64,000 nt of DNA from Sporolactobacillus nakayamae (GCF_900113325.1 NZ_FOOY01000014.1:1-64000), one strand, 5' to 3'. Shown: positions 1 through 7,919, counted from the first letter of the stretch. Notes: a model not told the origin generated them from the letters alone. Numbers and translations: made by a program.

Positions 1-486
1 CGTGGTCTTTCGGTGTATATGATTACGGGCGATAATGAGCGGACGGCTCAGGCGATTGCCAGACAGGCAGGCATTGACCATGTGTTTTCCGAGGTTCTTC
101 CCGAGGAAAAAGCAGCTAAAGTGAAAATTCTTCAAGAAAAGGGACTGAAGGTAGCCATGGTTGGTGATGGAATAAATGACGCTCCGGCATTGGCTACAGC
201 AGATATCGGCATGGCAATTGGCACTGGAACAGACGTGGCAATTGAGGCAGCTGATATCACATTGGTCGGTGGCGATCTGCTTCATATTCCAAAAGCGATT
301 GATTTGAGCCGGAAAACGATGCGGAACATTCGTCAGAACTTGTTTTGGGCTCTGTTCTACAATACGGTCGGCATTCCGGTCGCCGCACTTGGCTTACTTG
401 CACCGTGGGTAGCCGGTGCTGCCATGGCCTTCAGTTCCGTATCCGTCGTGACGAACAGTTTACGTCTGAAACGGGTCAAAGTCTGA
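1..486 (+). CDS. copA: Copper-translocating P-type ATPase, C-terminal part (cut by window edge)
   Basis: The reading frame is open from base 1, so this is the last 161 codons of a larger gene. Visible are the TGDN and [12 protein letters not shown] hinge motifs of the P domain and the last two membrane helices. The helix residues YN..GIP and MAFSS..V are typical of Cu(I)-exporting P1B-1 pumps. It would export cytosolic Cu(I) using ATP. It lies just before two CopZ-like genes, the usual copA-copZ arrangement. A second, complete pump of the same class is at 10325-12436. The pump class is firm; the metal is inferred from the helix motifs and neighbours. Confidence 0.9.
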   Translation, partial: RGLSVYMITGDNERTAQAIARQAGIDHVFSEVLPEEKAAKVKILQEKGLKVAMVGDGINDAPALATADIGMAIGTGTDVAIEAADITLVGGDLLHIPKAIDLSRKTMRNIRQNLFWALFYNTVGIPVAALGLLAPWVAGAAMAFSSVSVVTNSLRLKRVKV

Positions 487-553
487 AATTGAAAGGTTTT
501 TTGACTGAGAAGCTGTAGAGCATCAAAAAAGATGAAAAGGAGATTGACGACTT

Positions 554-769
554 ATGGCAAAAACGAAGCTTGATGTTAAGGGTATGATGGGAGACCACTG
601 CAAGAATCTGGTGACTCAAACACTGATGGGTCTTGATGGGGTATCTGCTGTCTCTGTTGATCTTAAAACTGGTGAAGCTGCTGTCGACTATGATGAAACG
701 AAAGTACAATGCGACAAAATGAAAGAAGCTGTCGAAGAACAAGGATACGATGTTGTTGGACAGCACTAA
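554..769 (+). CDS. CopZ-like HMA protein with a degenerate metal site
   Basis: A 71-residue HMA-fold protein, clearly a tandem duplicate of the gene at 827-1042: the start (MAKTKLDVKGM) and the end (EEQGYDVVGQ) are almost the same. HMA chaperones bind Cu(I) with MxCxxC near the first loop. Here that loop reads GMMGDHCKN, so the first cysteine is gone and only one remains. Another cysteine sits later (VQCDKM). The reading frame and the ribosome site (AAAGGAGA) are intact, so it is not an obvious pseudogene. It may bind metal weakly, act as a dimer with one thiol per chain, or be decaying. The function is not known. Confidence 0.8.
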   Translation: MAKTKLDVKGMMGDHCKNLVTQTLMGLDGVSAVSVDLKTGEAAVDYDETKVQCDKMKEAVEEQGYDVVGQH

Positions 770-826
770 ATCTGTCCATTCATCTTTAAATAAAAAATTT
801 TCAGTATAAAAAAGGAGATTGAAACG

Positions 827-1042
827 ATGGCAAAGACCACACTTGATGTAAAAGGTATGCATTGCGGACATTGTAAAGCCTCGGTTACAAATGCTTTAAA
901 GGGATTAGATGGTGTATCTGACGTTTCTGTGGATCTTGAAAAAGGTAAAGCGTCAGTTGAATATGATGATGCAAGGGTTCAGTTCAGTAAGATGAAGGAA
1001 ACAGTTGAAGAACAAGGATACGATGTTGTCGGACAGAATTAA
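827..1042 (+). CDS. copZ: Copper chaperone CopZ
   Basis: A 71-residue soluble HMA-domain protein with an intact MHCGHC Cu(I)-binding loop at residues 11-16. Family members carry Cu(I) in the cytosol to CopA-type pumps or to copper repressors. A good ribosome site (AAAGGAG) precedes the ATG. It follows the CopA end and the degenerate paralog and is closed by a strong terminator, so the three probably form one transcript. The fold and the site are directly visible; copper specificity rests on context. Confidence 0.92.
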   Translation: MAKTTLDVKGMHCGHCKASVTNALKGLDGVSDVSVDLEKGKASVEYDDARVQFSKMKETVEEQGYDVVGQN

Positions 1043-1049
1043 TTGTTAA

Positions 1050-1087
1050 GAAGTGCCTCGCCCGAAATGGGTTAGAGGCACTTTTTT
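1050..1087 (+). terminator. Rho-independent terminator after copZ
   Basis: A perfect 9-bp stem (AAGTGCCTC paired with GAGGCACTT) and a T-run follow the copZ stop by a few bases. It separates the copA-copZ transcript from the pspA promoter. Confidence 0.9.
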
Positions 1088-1184
1088 AATACCATAAAAG
1101 AAACAAGACAATGAATTAAAGTAAAAAAGCGGGTAGCTTTGATGTTTCAAAATCATGTTCAATTCTCTTTTTAGAGAAATATCA

Positions 1185-1220
1185 CTTTTACATGGTTTCT
1201 ACACATTTAACGTGTAATCT
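1185..1220 (+). promoter_or_regulatory. Promoter of the pspA operon with 11-bp direct repeats
   Basis: Two adjacent 11-bp units (CTTTTACATGG, TTTCTACACAT) end at 1206, and a weak -10 (TAATCT) begins at 1215, 8 bp later. Four other promoters in the island show the same spacing. Such 11-bp direct repeats are the usual target of OmpR/PhoB-family response regulators, and one is encoded at 4464-5171. This is the weakest of the five sites. Confidence 0.5.
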
Positions 1221-1359
1221 TATTGCAGTAGAGAAGGAGGGGTAGTTGATACAAAACAACAAATGACGAATGTACTTGTCAATAAGGTAGAAAAAGTGTT
1301 GGTCACCCTTTTAAGGGGATCCGATATCGACATGAAAAACAATCAGGAGGTTTCATTAA

Positions 1360-2025
1360 ATGTCACTATTTAAAAGACTGCGTGACCTTACCGTTTCAAA
1401 TATTTATGCTGTGATTGAAAAAGCGGAAGATCCGGTTAAGATGACCGACCAGTACCTGCGTGATATGCAGGAGGACTTACAAGAAGCTGAACGGGGAGTC
1501 GCTGCACAAATTGCTCTTGAAAAAAAATTCAAGGCTCTTTACGAGGAACAAAAAGCCCTTGTAGCCAAGCGTGAAGAACAGTCACATCTGGCGGTTGAAA
1601 CCGGTGATATGGATCTGGCACGAAGGGTCATCGAGGATAAACAAAACGCTGAACAAAAAGTGACTGAATACAAGAAACGTTATGAACAAAATCAGGTCGC
1701 GGCAGAAAATCTTCGTCAAAAACTAGATGAGATGCGAAAACAAGTTGCAGAACTGAAAGATAAGCGGGAAACGTTGGTCGCACGTGTTAACGCCGCCGAG
1801 GCGCAGAAAAAGATTAATGACACCATGTCTGGCTTTGATTCCAATACAGCGATGGCCGGACTGAAACGTATGGAAGAAAAAACATTGCAGCTAGAAGCCG
1901 AGGCGGAAGCAAGCGGGGAAGTCTATAAAAAAGAAAAATCCATCGATGAAGAGTTTGAAAATTTGGGGAAGGACAAGAAGGTCGAAGATGAACTGGCACA
2001 GCTCATCGAACAGCATAAAAAATAA
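1360..2025 (+). CDS. pspA: PspA/IM30 family phage-shock protein
   Basis: This 221-residue protein is nearly all heptad-rich helix, and the first 25 residues (MSLFKRLRDL...) form the amphipathic helix typical of PspA/IM30. Such proteins form large rings or rods on the inner face of the membrane and protect it when it leaks or is stressed. A strong ribosome site (CAGGAGG) precedes the ATG. DUF4178 and DUF4247 genes follow, a trio seen in several Bacillales. The 11-bp repeat promoter ties it to the metal island rather than to housekeeping. The family is certain; the copper link is inferred. Confidence 0.93.
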   Translation: MSLFKRLRDLTVSNIYAVIEKAEDPVKMTDQYLRDMQEDLQEAERGVAAQIALEKKFKALYEEQKALVAKREEQSHLAVETGDMDLARRVIEDKQNAEQKVTEYKKRYEQNQVAAENLRQKLDEMRKQVAELKDKRETLVARVNAAEAQKKINDTMSGFDSNTAMAGLKRMEEKTLQLEAEAEASGEVYKKEKSIDEEFENLGKDKKVEDELAQLIEQHKK

Positions 2026-2049
2026 GGGATAACAATAGGCAAATCAATG

Positions 2050-2099
2050 AGCCGGCACGCCGAGAAAATTACAAAAGACGGCTGTCGGTTTTATTTTTG
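2050..2099 (+). terminator. Intergenic hairpin with T-run (attenuator-like)
   Basis: The arms CCGGCACGCCG (2052-2062) and CGGCTGTCGG (2079-2088) pair with one bulge and are followed by TTTTATTTTT. It lies between pspA and the DUF4178 gene of the same operon. It may let pspA be made in excess of the genes behind it. Confidence 0.6.
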
Positions 2100-2120
2100 C
2101 AAGTTGAAAGGAGATAAAAA

Positions 2121-2624
2121 ATGTCCCTATTTCATCGAATCATCAATTTAGTAAAGAAGCCAGAACCACCGATTGAAGAAAAAACTCCTTACACTTTATC
2201 TATTGGTGATATTGTTGATCTTTCACTTAATAGTTATACCGTTGCGGGTCGAGTGTTATTCCCGCAACGCCAGGAAGCTTTTTTTACGATAAAGGATGGG
2301 AGTACGATCAAATATTTACGGGTTGCTAAGAGGGAAAAACTGGAGCTGTCTCTTTATGAAGCGATTGATGGACGTCTGGAAGATATTAATGAGATTCCAA
2401 CGACCATTGAAATGGAAGGGACATTGTATCATATGGAAGATCAAGCGGTAGGCGCAGCCCATTCTTCAGGTGATACGCCTTTTGCATCCTCTAGTGAACG
2501 TTATCTTTGGGACTTTCAATCAGATAACTGGAAACTACTGCGAATCGAATGGCAGGCTGGCCAGATGATGTTGTATGAGGGAGAGGATGTCCTACCAATG
2601 GACGTCAGGATCATTCAGTCATGA
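2121..2624 (+). CDS. DUF4178 domain protein
   Basis: A 167-residue cytosolic protein without signal peptide or membrane segments. The central part (LSIGDIVDLSLNSYTVAGRV, then FFTIKDGS..KYLRV) fits the DUF4178 pattern, a beta-rich domain of unknown function that often accompanies PspA in Firmicutes. The ribosome site AAAGGAGA is 6 bases before the ATG. It lies between pspA and the DUF4247 lipoprotein gene, so a role in the same membrane-stress response is likely but unproven. Confidence 0.75.
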   Translation: MSLFHRIINLVKKPEPPIEEKTPYTLSIGDIVDLSLNSYTVAGRVLFPQRQEAFFTIKDGSTIKYLRVAKREKLELSLYEAIDGRLEDINEIPTTIEMEGTLYHMEDQAVGAAHSSGDTPFASSSERYLWDFQSDNWKLLRIEWQAGQMMLYEGEDVLPMDVRIIQS

Positions 2625-2643
2625 AAAAAAGGAAGCGTTAAAT

Positions 2644-3459
2644 ATGATTAAGCGATTGTCAAACAGCATAAAAATTGTATTGGCTATTGTACTCGGGGCT
2701 TCCCTTTTAACCGGATGCTCCGCATCCGGCTCCGGACAGCCAGCCGTTACCGGTGGCTATCCGCTGACCTCCGTATCCAAAAACGGAAATCAGGAGTCTT
2801 ATATTTATCAGGCTGACAAACAGTCGGTTCCAGAAGTAGCCAAGAAACTAAGCGACCAAAAGAAGCCGGATCAGATCTCAAGAAACGACAACCAGCAAAT
2901 GTTCCTTGTCTATTCTGATGAATTATATGATCTTCAAAGAGACAAAAAGAACCCCGATAATACCCTGATTGAAGTAAGTAATAAAGAATTTGTTCGCAAC
3001 AATTACAGTTCGTCGTTTTTGAAGGGCTATCTGTCTGCCGTTCTCTTGGATCGATTGTATCAATTGGGAAAAGGCGCTCTAGGTAATTATCGTGGCTATA
3101 CGGATGGTAATACAATTCGGCCAACGGTAAAGTATCAGCCCCCTACCGCCAGCGAAAAGAAAACGATCCCTCCAATAACGAAGCAGACAACCGGTTCGAT
3201 TATTAAGCGTAGCAGCTCCGGGAATAACTCGAACTCGTTTTCAAGTACATTCTCAAGAATAAGGAATAGCGTTACAAAAGATGTAGGACAGGCGATTAAT
3301 TCGGTTGAGAGAAATACGGGGAAAATCTTGAAATCGGATACGGGTCAAGGAACGAGTAAAGTTTTTCCAAAAAATTCAAGAATTTCAATCCCAAAAAATA
3401 ATTCTCCACCAAAAGTCAAATTCAAAAGTTTTGGAAGGATCATGAGAAGAAGCAGATAA
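2644..3459 (+). CDS. DUF4247 family lipoprotein
   Basis: A 271-residue predicted lipoprotein: a basic start, a hydrophobic stretch and the lipobox LLTGC near residue 23. After the anchor comes the DUF4247 region (YPLTSVSKNGNQ, QADKQSVPEVAKKL). The C-terminal third is rich in Ser, Asn, Lys and Arg and low in complexity, as in wall-spanning tails. I chose the ATG at 2644 because it has a ribosome site (AAAGGAAG) and begins a proper signal peptide; an upstream in-frame start overlaps the previous gene. It would be a substrate of Lgt and, potentially, of the Lit-like enzyme encoded next. Confidence 0.75.
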   Translation: MIKRLSNSIKIVLAIVLGASLLTGCSASGSGQPAVTGGYPLTSVSKNGNQESYIYQADKQSVPEVAKKLSDQKKPDQISRNDNQQMFLVYSDELYDLQRDKKNPDNTLIEVSNKEFVRNNYSSSFLKGYLSAVLLDRLYQLGKGALGNYRGYTDGNTIRPTVKYQPPTASEKKTIPPITKQTTGSIIKRSSSGNNSNSFSSTFSRIRNSVTKDVGQAINSVERNTGKILKSDTGQGTSKVFPKNSRISIPKNNSPPKVKFKSFGRIMRRSR

Positions 3460-3534
3460 ATTCGATTGTCAATAAATTGATTACAAAACTACGGTTCGCT
3501 TTCAATTTAATGGTCGTCTATGAAATTCTGTTCA

Positions 3535-3568
3535 GGACTAAGCCGTAAAAGAGAGGCTTAGTCCTTTT
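3535..3568 (+). terminator. Terminator after the pspA operon
   Basis: A perfect 10-bp stem (GGACTAAGCC with GGCTTAGTCC) with a 10-base loop, then TTTT. It closes the pspA-DUF4178-DUF4247 transcript. Confidence 0.85.
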
Positions 3569-3655
3569 CCTGACAGAAATACGAATCCACTATTTTTACA
3601 CTTCTTTAGGCTTATGTGGTTCAGATCAAAATATTTCATATGGGTGTGTGTGCGG

Positions 3656-4315
3656 ATGCATTTCAAAAAATCCAGTGTATTTCAGTCCCTGCTTGCCATC
3701 AATCTTGCGTTGTTTATTATTTTCCTGTCAATAGAGCTTGCTCTGCTCTTTAAACCTCTGTACTATTTCGATATTTGGTATCTTGGTATTGACAAGATCG
3801 CGGGTATCAACACAGCTAGAATTGTGGAAAACTATAATTACATGATTCAATATCTTTTCGATCCAAGGCCTCAATCCTTTAAGCTTCCATCCCTGCCTTA
3901 CTCAGTTCGCGGACAAATTCATTTTGGGGATGTCAAAAGGATCTTCACTTCAATTGAGCTGCTCTTTATCATCACAGGTTTAGTTAGTGTGGCTGGCCTG
4001 TATTGCGGTATTAAGCATGGAATGATCAGTGTTCTGAAAAAAGCGTCTTTCATTCTTCTGTTCTTCATTATCGTTACTTTAACTGCTTTCACTTTAAACT
4101 TTGATGCATCCTTCACTTTGTTTCACAAGGCTTTTTTTAGAAATAATTACTGGCTGTTCGATCCGGTTACAGATCCTGTGATCACGATCCTCCCGGAAGC
4201 CTTTTTTCTACATGCCGCTTTATTTATTTTGATGTGGATTGTTATAGGCATGATTTTATTAAGTGTATGTCATAGGAAGTTATTAAAAAAGTGGAAAAAT
4301 AAGTCCGTTTTCTAA
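3656..4315 (+). CDS. lit: Lit-family lipoprotein intramolecular transacylase (TIGR01906/DUF1461)
   Basis: A 219-residue protein with four or five membrane helices and the hallmarks of the TIGR01906/DUF1461 family: IHFGDVKRIF (His89), FHKAFFRNNYWLFDP (His157) and ILPEAFF. Family members named Lit move an acyl chain within a lipoprotein from the glycerol to the N-terminal cysteine, giving lyso-form lipoproteins. In Listeria a second copy, Lit2, lies on transmissible copper-resistance loci and is induced by copper, which fits this setting. The start is uncertain: an ATG at 3614 adds 14 residues, and neither has a good ribosome site. A poor match to the 11-bp repeat (3583-3604) lies just upstream. 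Confidence 0.8.
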   Translation: MHFKKSSVFQSLLAINLALFIIFLSIELALLFKPLYYFDIWYLGIDKIAGINTARIVENYNYMIQYLFDPRPQSFKLPSLPYSVRGQIHFGDVKRIFTSIELLFIITGLVSVAGLYCGIKHGMISVLKKASFILLFFIIVTLTAFTLNFDASFTLFHKAFFRNNYWLFDPVTDPVITILPEAFFLHAALFILMWIVIGMILLSVCHRKLLKKWKNKSVF

Positions 4316-4463
4316 TCAAACAATCCATAGGAAGAGATCCAGTTTTTTTTTTTAAGTATCACTGGATTTAAAAAAGAAACTAGGATGTATGCTACGCATG
4401 ATTTCAATTTGTTAATATATGTAATATGGAAAATTTGCTGTATGATGAGAGAAGGTGATGAGT

Positions 4464-5171
4464 ATGAAGAAATTACAAGTCTTAATGGTGGATGATGACT
4501 GGAAGTTGCGCAATTTGCTACGCATCTACTTATCTAAAGAAGGTTTCAATACCGTTGAGGCAGCGGATGGCAATGAAGCGATGCTGAAAATTAAAAATCA
4601 CTCCTTTGACTTGGTCATCCTTGACGTGATGATGCCCAATATGGATGGTTGGGAGGTGTGCCAGTCGATTCGGAAGACACAATCCGTTCCTATTCTGATG
4701 TTAACGGCTCTAGGTGAGACAAAAGAAAAGGTCCAGGGGCTGGAACTCGGGGCTGATGATTATCTGACAAAACCCTTTGATCCAGAGGAATTAATTGCCC
4801 GCGTTCATGCGCTGATTCGCCGCGCATCCTCGACCTCTACCGAAAAAACAAATAACGATGTGCTGAATTTTCCAGCACTAACGATTGATAGAGACGGACG
4901 CCAGGTTTTTGTTCATGATCAATCGGTGGATTTAACCCATAAAGAATTTGACCTTTTTGCTACGCTGGCCAAAAATAAAGGACGTGTTCTGTCTCGTGAA
5001 CAGTTGATCGAACAAATATGGGGTTATGATTTTGAAGGGGATGCGCGGGTTGTCGATATCCACGTTAAAAATATCAGAGAGAAATTAAAGAGATCCGGAT
5101 TAGTCTATAACCCGATTCAGACAAGTTGGGGAGTCGGTTATAAATTTGAGGCAGAGGTCGGAAAATCATGA
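4464..5171 (+). CDS. OmpR/PhoB-family response regulator
   Basis: A 235-residue two-domain regulator. The receiver has the acidic pocket (VDDD), the phospho-accepting Asp in LVILDVMMPNMDG and the Lys in LTKPFD. The C-terminal winged helix carries the recognition-helix region VVDIHVKNIREKLK. I place the start at the ATG at 4464, 5 bases after AAGGTGA; upstream GTG and ATG codons would add three residues. Its stop overlaps the start of the sensor kinase. It is the best candidate to bind the 11-bp direct repeats found before five island genes, because this family binds head-to-tail repeats at that spacing. Confidence 0.93.
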   Translation: MKKLQVLMVDDDWKLRNLLRIYLSKEGFNTVEAADGNEAMLKIKNHSFDLVILDVMMPNMDGWEVCQSIRKTQSVPILMLTALGETKEKVQGLELGADDYLTKPFDPEELIARVHALIRRASSTSTEKTNNDVLNFPALTIDRDGRQVFVHDQSVDLTHKEFDLFATLAKNKGRVLSREQLIEQIWGYDFEGDARVVDIHVKNIREKLKRSGLVYNPIQTSWGVGYKFEAEVGKS

Positions 5172-6577
5172 GTATCAATCGAATCGGGCTGAAATTGGGC
5201 GCGGCTGTTATCGTACTGATGATTGTGATTCTCGTATCCTCCGGTCTTGCTGTTGATCGATTGTTCACAAATTTCTATGATGCTCAAATGAAGGACAATA
5301 CACAGGAAATTGCTGCACACTTTGCAACCATGGCAGAATCCAATGATACTTCTTCACAATCAATGATTCGAGCTTTTGCTAAATTTTCAGATGTAAAGGT
5401 CTTCTGGTTGAATGATGAAGGAAGGATTTTGACGCTTCCACGGGAGAAACAGCCGAATCTGTCTTTTATACGGTCACGCGATACCCGGCGCCTGCTATCC
5501 GGTCATTCTGTAGCTTTTCAAAACCATGATGTTCATGGAAACCGATTTTATGTTGTAGGTAAACCCATACAAATAGGGGAAACGACTGGGTCTGCGATTT
5601 ATATTGTCTCTTCCATGAAAAAAATAGACGATTCTTTGCAGAGACTTCGAAATTTGTTGGTGCTTTCTGGACTTGGCGCGTTTTTTCTCGCTTTAGGTAT
5701 GATTCTTATCATGAGTAAACTGCTTTCTCGTCCACTGCTTCGAATGCAGCAAATGACCGATAAAATGGCAAAAGGAAACTGGGATACAAGACTTCAGGTC
5801 GGGAGTCGAGATGAAATCGGTATGCTCGGGCACTCCATTAATGATCTGGCTGCAAGTTTGCAAAGATATCGAGATACGCGGCGAGCGTTTTTCTCAAACA
5901 TTTCACATGAACTTCGAACCCCAGTCACTTATCTTCAGGGTTATGCTAAAGTTCTGACAGATGGATTAGTTGATTCTGATAAAGAAAAAAAACAGTACCT
6001 TTCCATTATATATCAAGAATCCGTTCGTCTCGAACATTTGATTAATGACCTGTTTGACCTCTCGAAAATGGAGGAAGGACAGATCAAACTTAATATGGAA
6101 TGGATGGATCTGAAGATAACCATAAAAACAGCTGTTCAGAAAGTTAAACTTAAAGCAGAAAGTAAACGACTAAGCTTACAGCTGGATTTACAAGATCAGG
6201 TTCCTCTTATTCGAGGAGATCGTAAACGGATGGAACAGGTGCTGTTAAATTTACTTGAGAATGCCATCCGTTATACGGAGAAGGGCAGCGTTCTTGTACG
6301 ACTGACCGGGAAGAAAGAAGCAACTGTCCTTTCCGTATCAGACACAGGCATTGGTATTTCTAAAGAAGAGTTGCCTTATATCTTTGAACGATTTTATCGA
6401 GTGGAGAAATCACGTGCGCGTGAATACGGGGGGACTGGATTAGGCCTGTCTATCGTCAAAAAATACGTTGAAATGCAGGACGGAACGGTTCGAGTTGATA
6501 GCCAAATGGGCGTCGGGACTACTTTCACATTGATCTTTACTCATGAAAAAAAGCAGAGAAGGGACGGGATGAAATAA
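5168..6577 (+). CDS. Sensor histidine kinase (HAMP, HisKA, HATPase)
   Basis: A 469-residue membrane kinase. It has a helix near residues 8-30, an extracytoplasmic sensor of about 130 residues, a second helix near 165-187, then HAMP, the dimer/phospho-His domain (FFSNISHELRTPVTYLQGY) and the ATPase domain with N box (LLENAIRY), G1 (DTGIGIS), F box (IFERFYRVEKSR) and G2 (GGTGLGLSI). It overlaps the response regulator by 4 bases, so the two are coupled. The outer domain has no obvious Cys/His/Met cluster, so the signal could be metal damage to the envelope rather than the metal itself. The signal is unknown. Confidence 0.93.
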   Translation: MSINRIGLKLGAAVIVLMIVILVSSGLAVDRLFTNFYDAQMKDNTQEIAAHFATMAESNDTSSQSMIRAFAKFSDVKVFWLNDEGRILTLPREKQPNLSFIRSRDTRRLLSGHSVAFQNHDVHGNRFYVVGKPIQIGETTGSAIYIVSSMKKIDDSLQRLRNLLVLSGLGAFFLALGMILIMSKLLSRPLLRMQQMTDKMAKGNWDTRLQVGSRDEIGMLGHSINDLAASLQRYRDTRRAFFSNISHELRTPVTYLQGYAKVLTDGLVDSDKEKKQYLSIIYQESVRLEHLINDLFDLSKMEEGQIKLNMEWMDLKITIKTAVQKVKLKAESKRLSLQLDLQDQVPLIRGDRKRMEQVLLNLLENAIRYTEKGSVLVRLTGKKEATVLSVSDTGIGISKEELPYIFERFYRVEKSRAREYGGTGLGLSIVKKYVEMQDGTVRVDSQMGVGTTFTLIFTHEKKQRRDGMK

Positions 6578-6777
6578 TGAAGAAAATTGATTGGTTCTTT
6601 TCACTTTTTTTAATTATCGTTGGACTAACCTGCCTTCTCTTCTCAGCCAATGCTTTTGGTCATGAGAGTTTTCTTGCATTTGGGAGGATTTTTTTCAAAG
6701 TCTGCATGTGGGTCGCCTGCCCTGTGATCCTCTTTGGCAGCCTGTATTTATGGTTCCATTACAGGAACAAAGAGTAA
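6577..6777 (+). CDS. Small two-helix membrane protein
   Basis: A 66-residue protein with two hydrophobic segments, near residues 5-25 and 38-60, and a short charged tail (HYRNKE). Its ATG overlaps the TAA of the kinase by one base, so it is translated with the two-component system and may modulate the kinase, as small membrane proteins do in other systems. I recognise no family. A 2-helix subunit of unknown role is all the sequence supports. Confidence 0.65.
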   Translation: MKKIDWFFSLFLIIVGLTCLLFSANAFGHESFLAFGRIFFKVCMWVACPVILFGSLYLWFHYRNKE

Positions 6778-6815
6778 TATGTAAATCTTTTTTTATTTTT
6801 TCAACAATTACTCGC

Positions 6816-6862
6816 CTTCTACATGTTTTCCACACAGATTCCACACATTTCTTTCCTATAAT
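6816..6862 (+). promoter_or_regulatory. Promoter with three tandem 11-bp repeats before the Cys/His-rich gene trio
   Basis: Three head-to-tail units (CTTCTACATGT, TTTCCACACAG, ATTCCACACAT) run from 6816 to 6848. A perfect -10 TATAAT is at 6857-6862, 8 bp after the last unit, and no -35 is visible. The repeats stand where -35 should be, as in promoters activated by PhoB/OmpR proteins. The transcript would begin about 25 bp before the ATG at 6895. Confidence 0.75.
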
Positions 6863-6894
6863 CATTATTGAAGAATGAGAGGAGGAAGAAATCA

Positions 6895-7086
6895 ATGGAC
6901 TGGTCTTGGCTACTATTACTCGCTTGTCCCCTTATGATGCTCCCGATGATGTTTATGATGATGAAGGGAAATCATTCAGAAACGGATCATTCTGAACATC
7001 AAAAAAGCTCGAATGAATTGAACGACCTGAAAGAACAGAATAATCTTTTGCGGGAACAGCTTCAACAGCTTAAAAACAAGGATTAA
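6895..7086 (+). CDS. Small membrane-anchored protein with His cluster and coiled coil
   Basis: A 63-residue protein with three parts: a Met-rich membrane helix (residues 2-24, ending MMLPMMFMMMKG), a His/Glu spacer (HSETDHSEHQ), and a C-terminal coiled coil (LNDLKEQNNLLREQLQQLK). I chose the ATG after GAGGAGGAAG; an earlier in-frame start would put charged residues before the helix. The coiled coil nearly repeats in the next gene, and the Met and His suit Cu(I) binding at the outer face of the membrane. It is the first of three small genes under the 11-bp repeat promoter. No known family; function inferred only. Confidence 0.75.
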   Translation: MDWSWLLLLACPLMMLPMMFMMMKGNHSETDHSEHQKSSNELNDLKEQNNLLREQLQQLKNKD

Positions 7087-7115
7087 TAATCAAAGTTTAC
7101 GAGGAGGAATTTTTT

Positions 7116-7280
7116 ATGTCTTGTTGCGGAAATCACAATCATGAAGGTCATCAGTCTGAAAACCATCAACACAGCACACATCAGCATATTCATGAGAAAC
7201 AGAATGAATTTGACGCGTTAAAAGAACAGAATGATCAGTTGCGGAAAGAACTTCAGCAGCTGAAAAGTAAACAAGCATAA
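7116..7280 (+). CDS. Cys/His-rich mini-protein with coiled coil (54 aa)
   Basis: A short gene with a strong ribosome site (GAGGAGG). The protein starts MSCCGNHNHEGHQ and has a His-rich stretch (about ten His in the first 27 residues), then a coiled coil (FDALKEQNDQLRKELQQLK) that is almost the same as that of the gene before. It has no signal or membrane helix, so it is soluble. The CCGNH head returns in the next gene. The simplest idea is a metal-binding soluble partner that pairs through the coiled coil with the membrane protein encoded at 6895-7086. No characterised family is recognised. Confidence 0.75.
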   Translation: MSCCGNHNHEGHQSENHQHSTHQHIHEKQNEFDALKEQNDQLRKELQQLKSKQA

Positions 7281-7302
7281 CGAGATTGAGGAGGGATTTT
7301 TG

Positions 7303-7584
7303 ATGAATTGTTGCGGGAATCATGATCATAACAGTCAGGGTCACGAAAATCAAAATCAGGGAAATGAAAATCATAGTGCTCATGGAACTCATCAACACAA
7401 TCATAACCTTATGATGGCAGTCTGCCTCATTATTCCAATAGCTGTGATCATTGGTCTGTTTTTCACAGGCGGATTTTCAGGATCAAATAGTTTGCTCATA
7501 CTCGCGGCTGTACTTATTTGCCCGTTGATGCATCTGTTCATGATGCCGGCTATGATGAAGAAAGGTAATGGACATCATCATTGA
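7303..7584 (+). CDS. Cys/His-rich small membrane protein (DUF2933-like tail)
   Basis: A 93-residue protein that starts MNCCGNHDHNSQ and has a His/Asn-rich head (residues 1-36). Two hydrophobic segments follow (about 37-58 and 64-85), and a GHHH tail ends it. The head matches the CCGNH head of the gene before. The membrane part resembles the small DUF2933-type proteins found near copper genes, which I judge by pattern only. The start is the ATG at 7303, 9 bases after GAGGAGG. With the two genes before it, it completes a set in which three modules (CCGNH/His head, membrane helix, coiled coil) are combined in three ways. Confidence 0.75.
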   Translation: MNCCGNHDHNSQGHENQNQGNENHSAHGTHQHNHNLMMAVCLIIPIAVIIGLFFTGGFSGSNSLLILAAVLICPLMHLFMMPAMMKKGNGHHH

Positions 7585-7618
7585 CTTGAAAAAAGTTTCA
7601 ATTCGACTTTTCTTTATA

Positions 7619-7652
7619 GGGACGAAAACTCTATCGGGTTTTTCGTCTCTAT
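7619..7652 (+). terminator. Terminator after the Cys/His-rich trio
   Basis: The stem GACGAAAA (7621-7628) pairs with TTTTCGTC (7640-7647) around a short loop, followed by a T-rich stretch. It lies 35 bp after the stop of the third small gene. Confidence 0.7.
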
Positions 7653-7718
7653 TTAATAAGGATCTCATTAATCAGTGCAGATAATAAAACCAGTATGTAA
7701 AAAGAGGTGAAATGTAGA

Positions 7719-7892
7719 TTGACAAAATCAAAAGATGAAAAAGCACAACCGGGGACTTTAGCTTGGCAAAAGCAAAAAATAAGAGAAGAATATGTTTGTC
7801 CCATTTTAGAAAAGGAAAATGAATCAATGAGAACACGGAGAGGATCTAAACGGAATCTTTTTAACAAAAGAACCGTTAGAACTGAATTTTAA
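7719..7892 (+). CDS. Small basic hypothetical protein
   Basis: A 57-residue, strongly charged protein (TLAWQKQKIREEYVCPILE in the middle, a basic tail NLFNKR) without membrane segments. The likely start is a TTG at 7719, 9 bases after AGAGGTG; an in-frame GTG at 7707 overlaps the ribosome site. It stands alone between a terminator and the ftsH leader. No family is recognised and it could be spurious, but codon use and the ribosome site look real. Confidence 0.45.
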   Translation: MTKSKDEKAQPGTLAWQKQKIREEYVCPILEKENESMRTRRGSKRNLFNKRTVRTEF

Positions 7893-7919
7893 TCAGGTGT
7901 TGTTAAGCTGAACTCTGCA

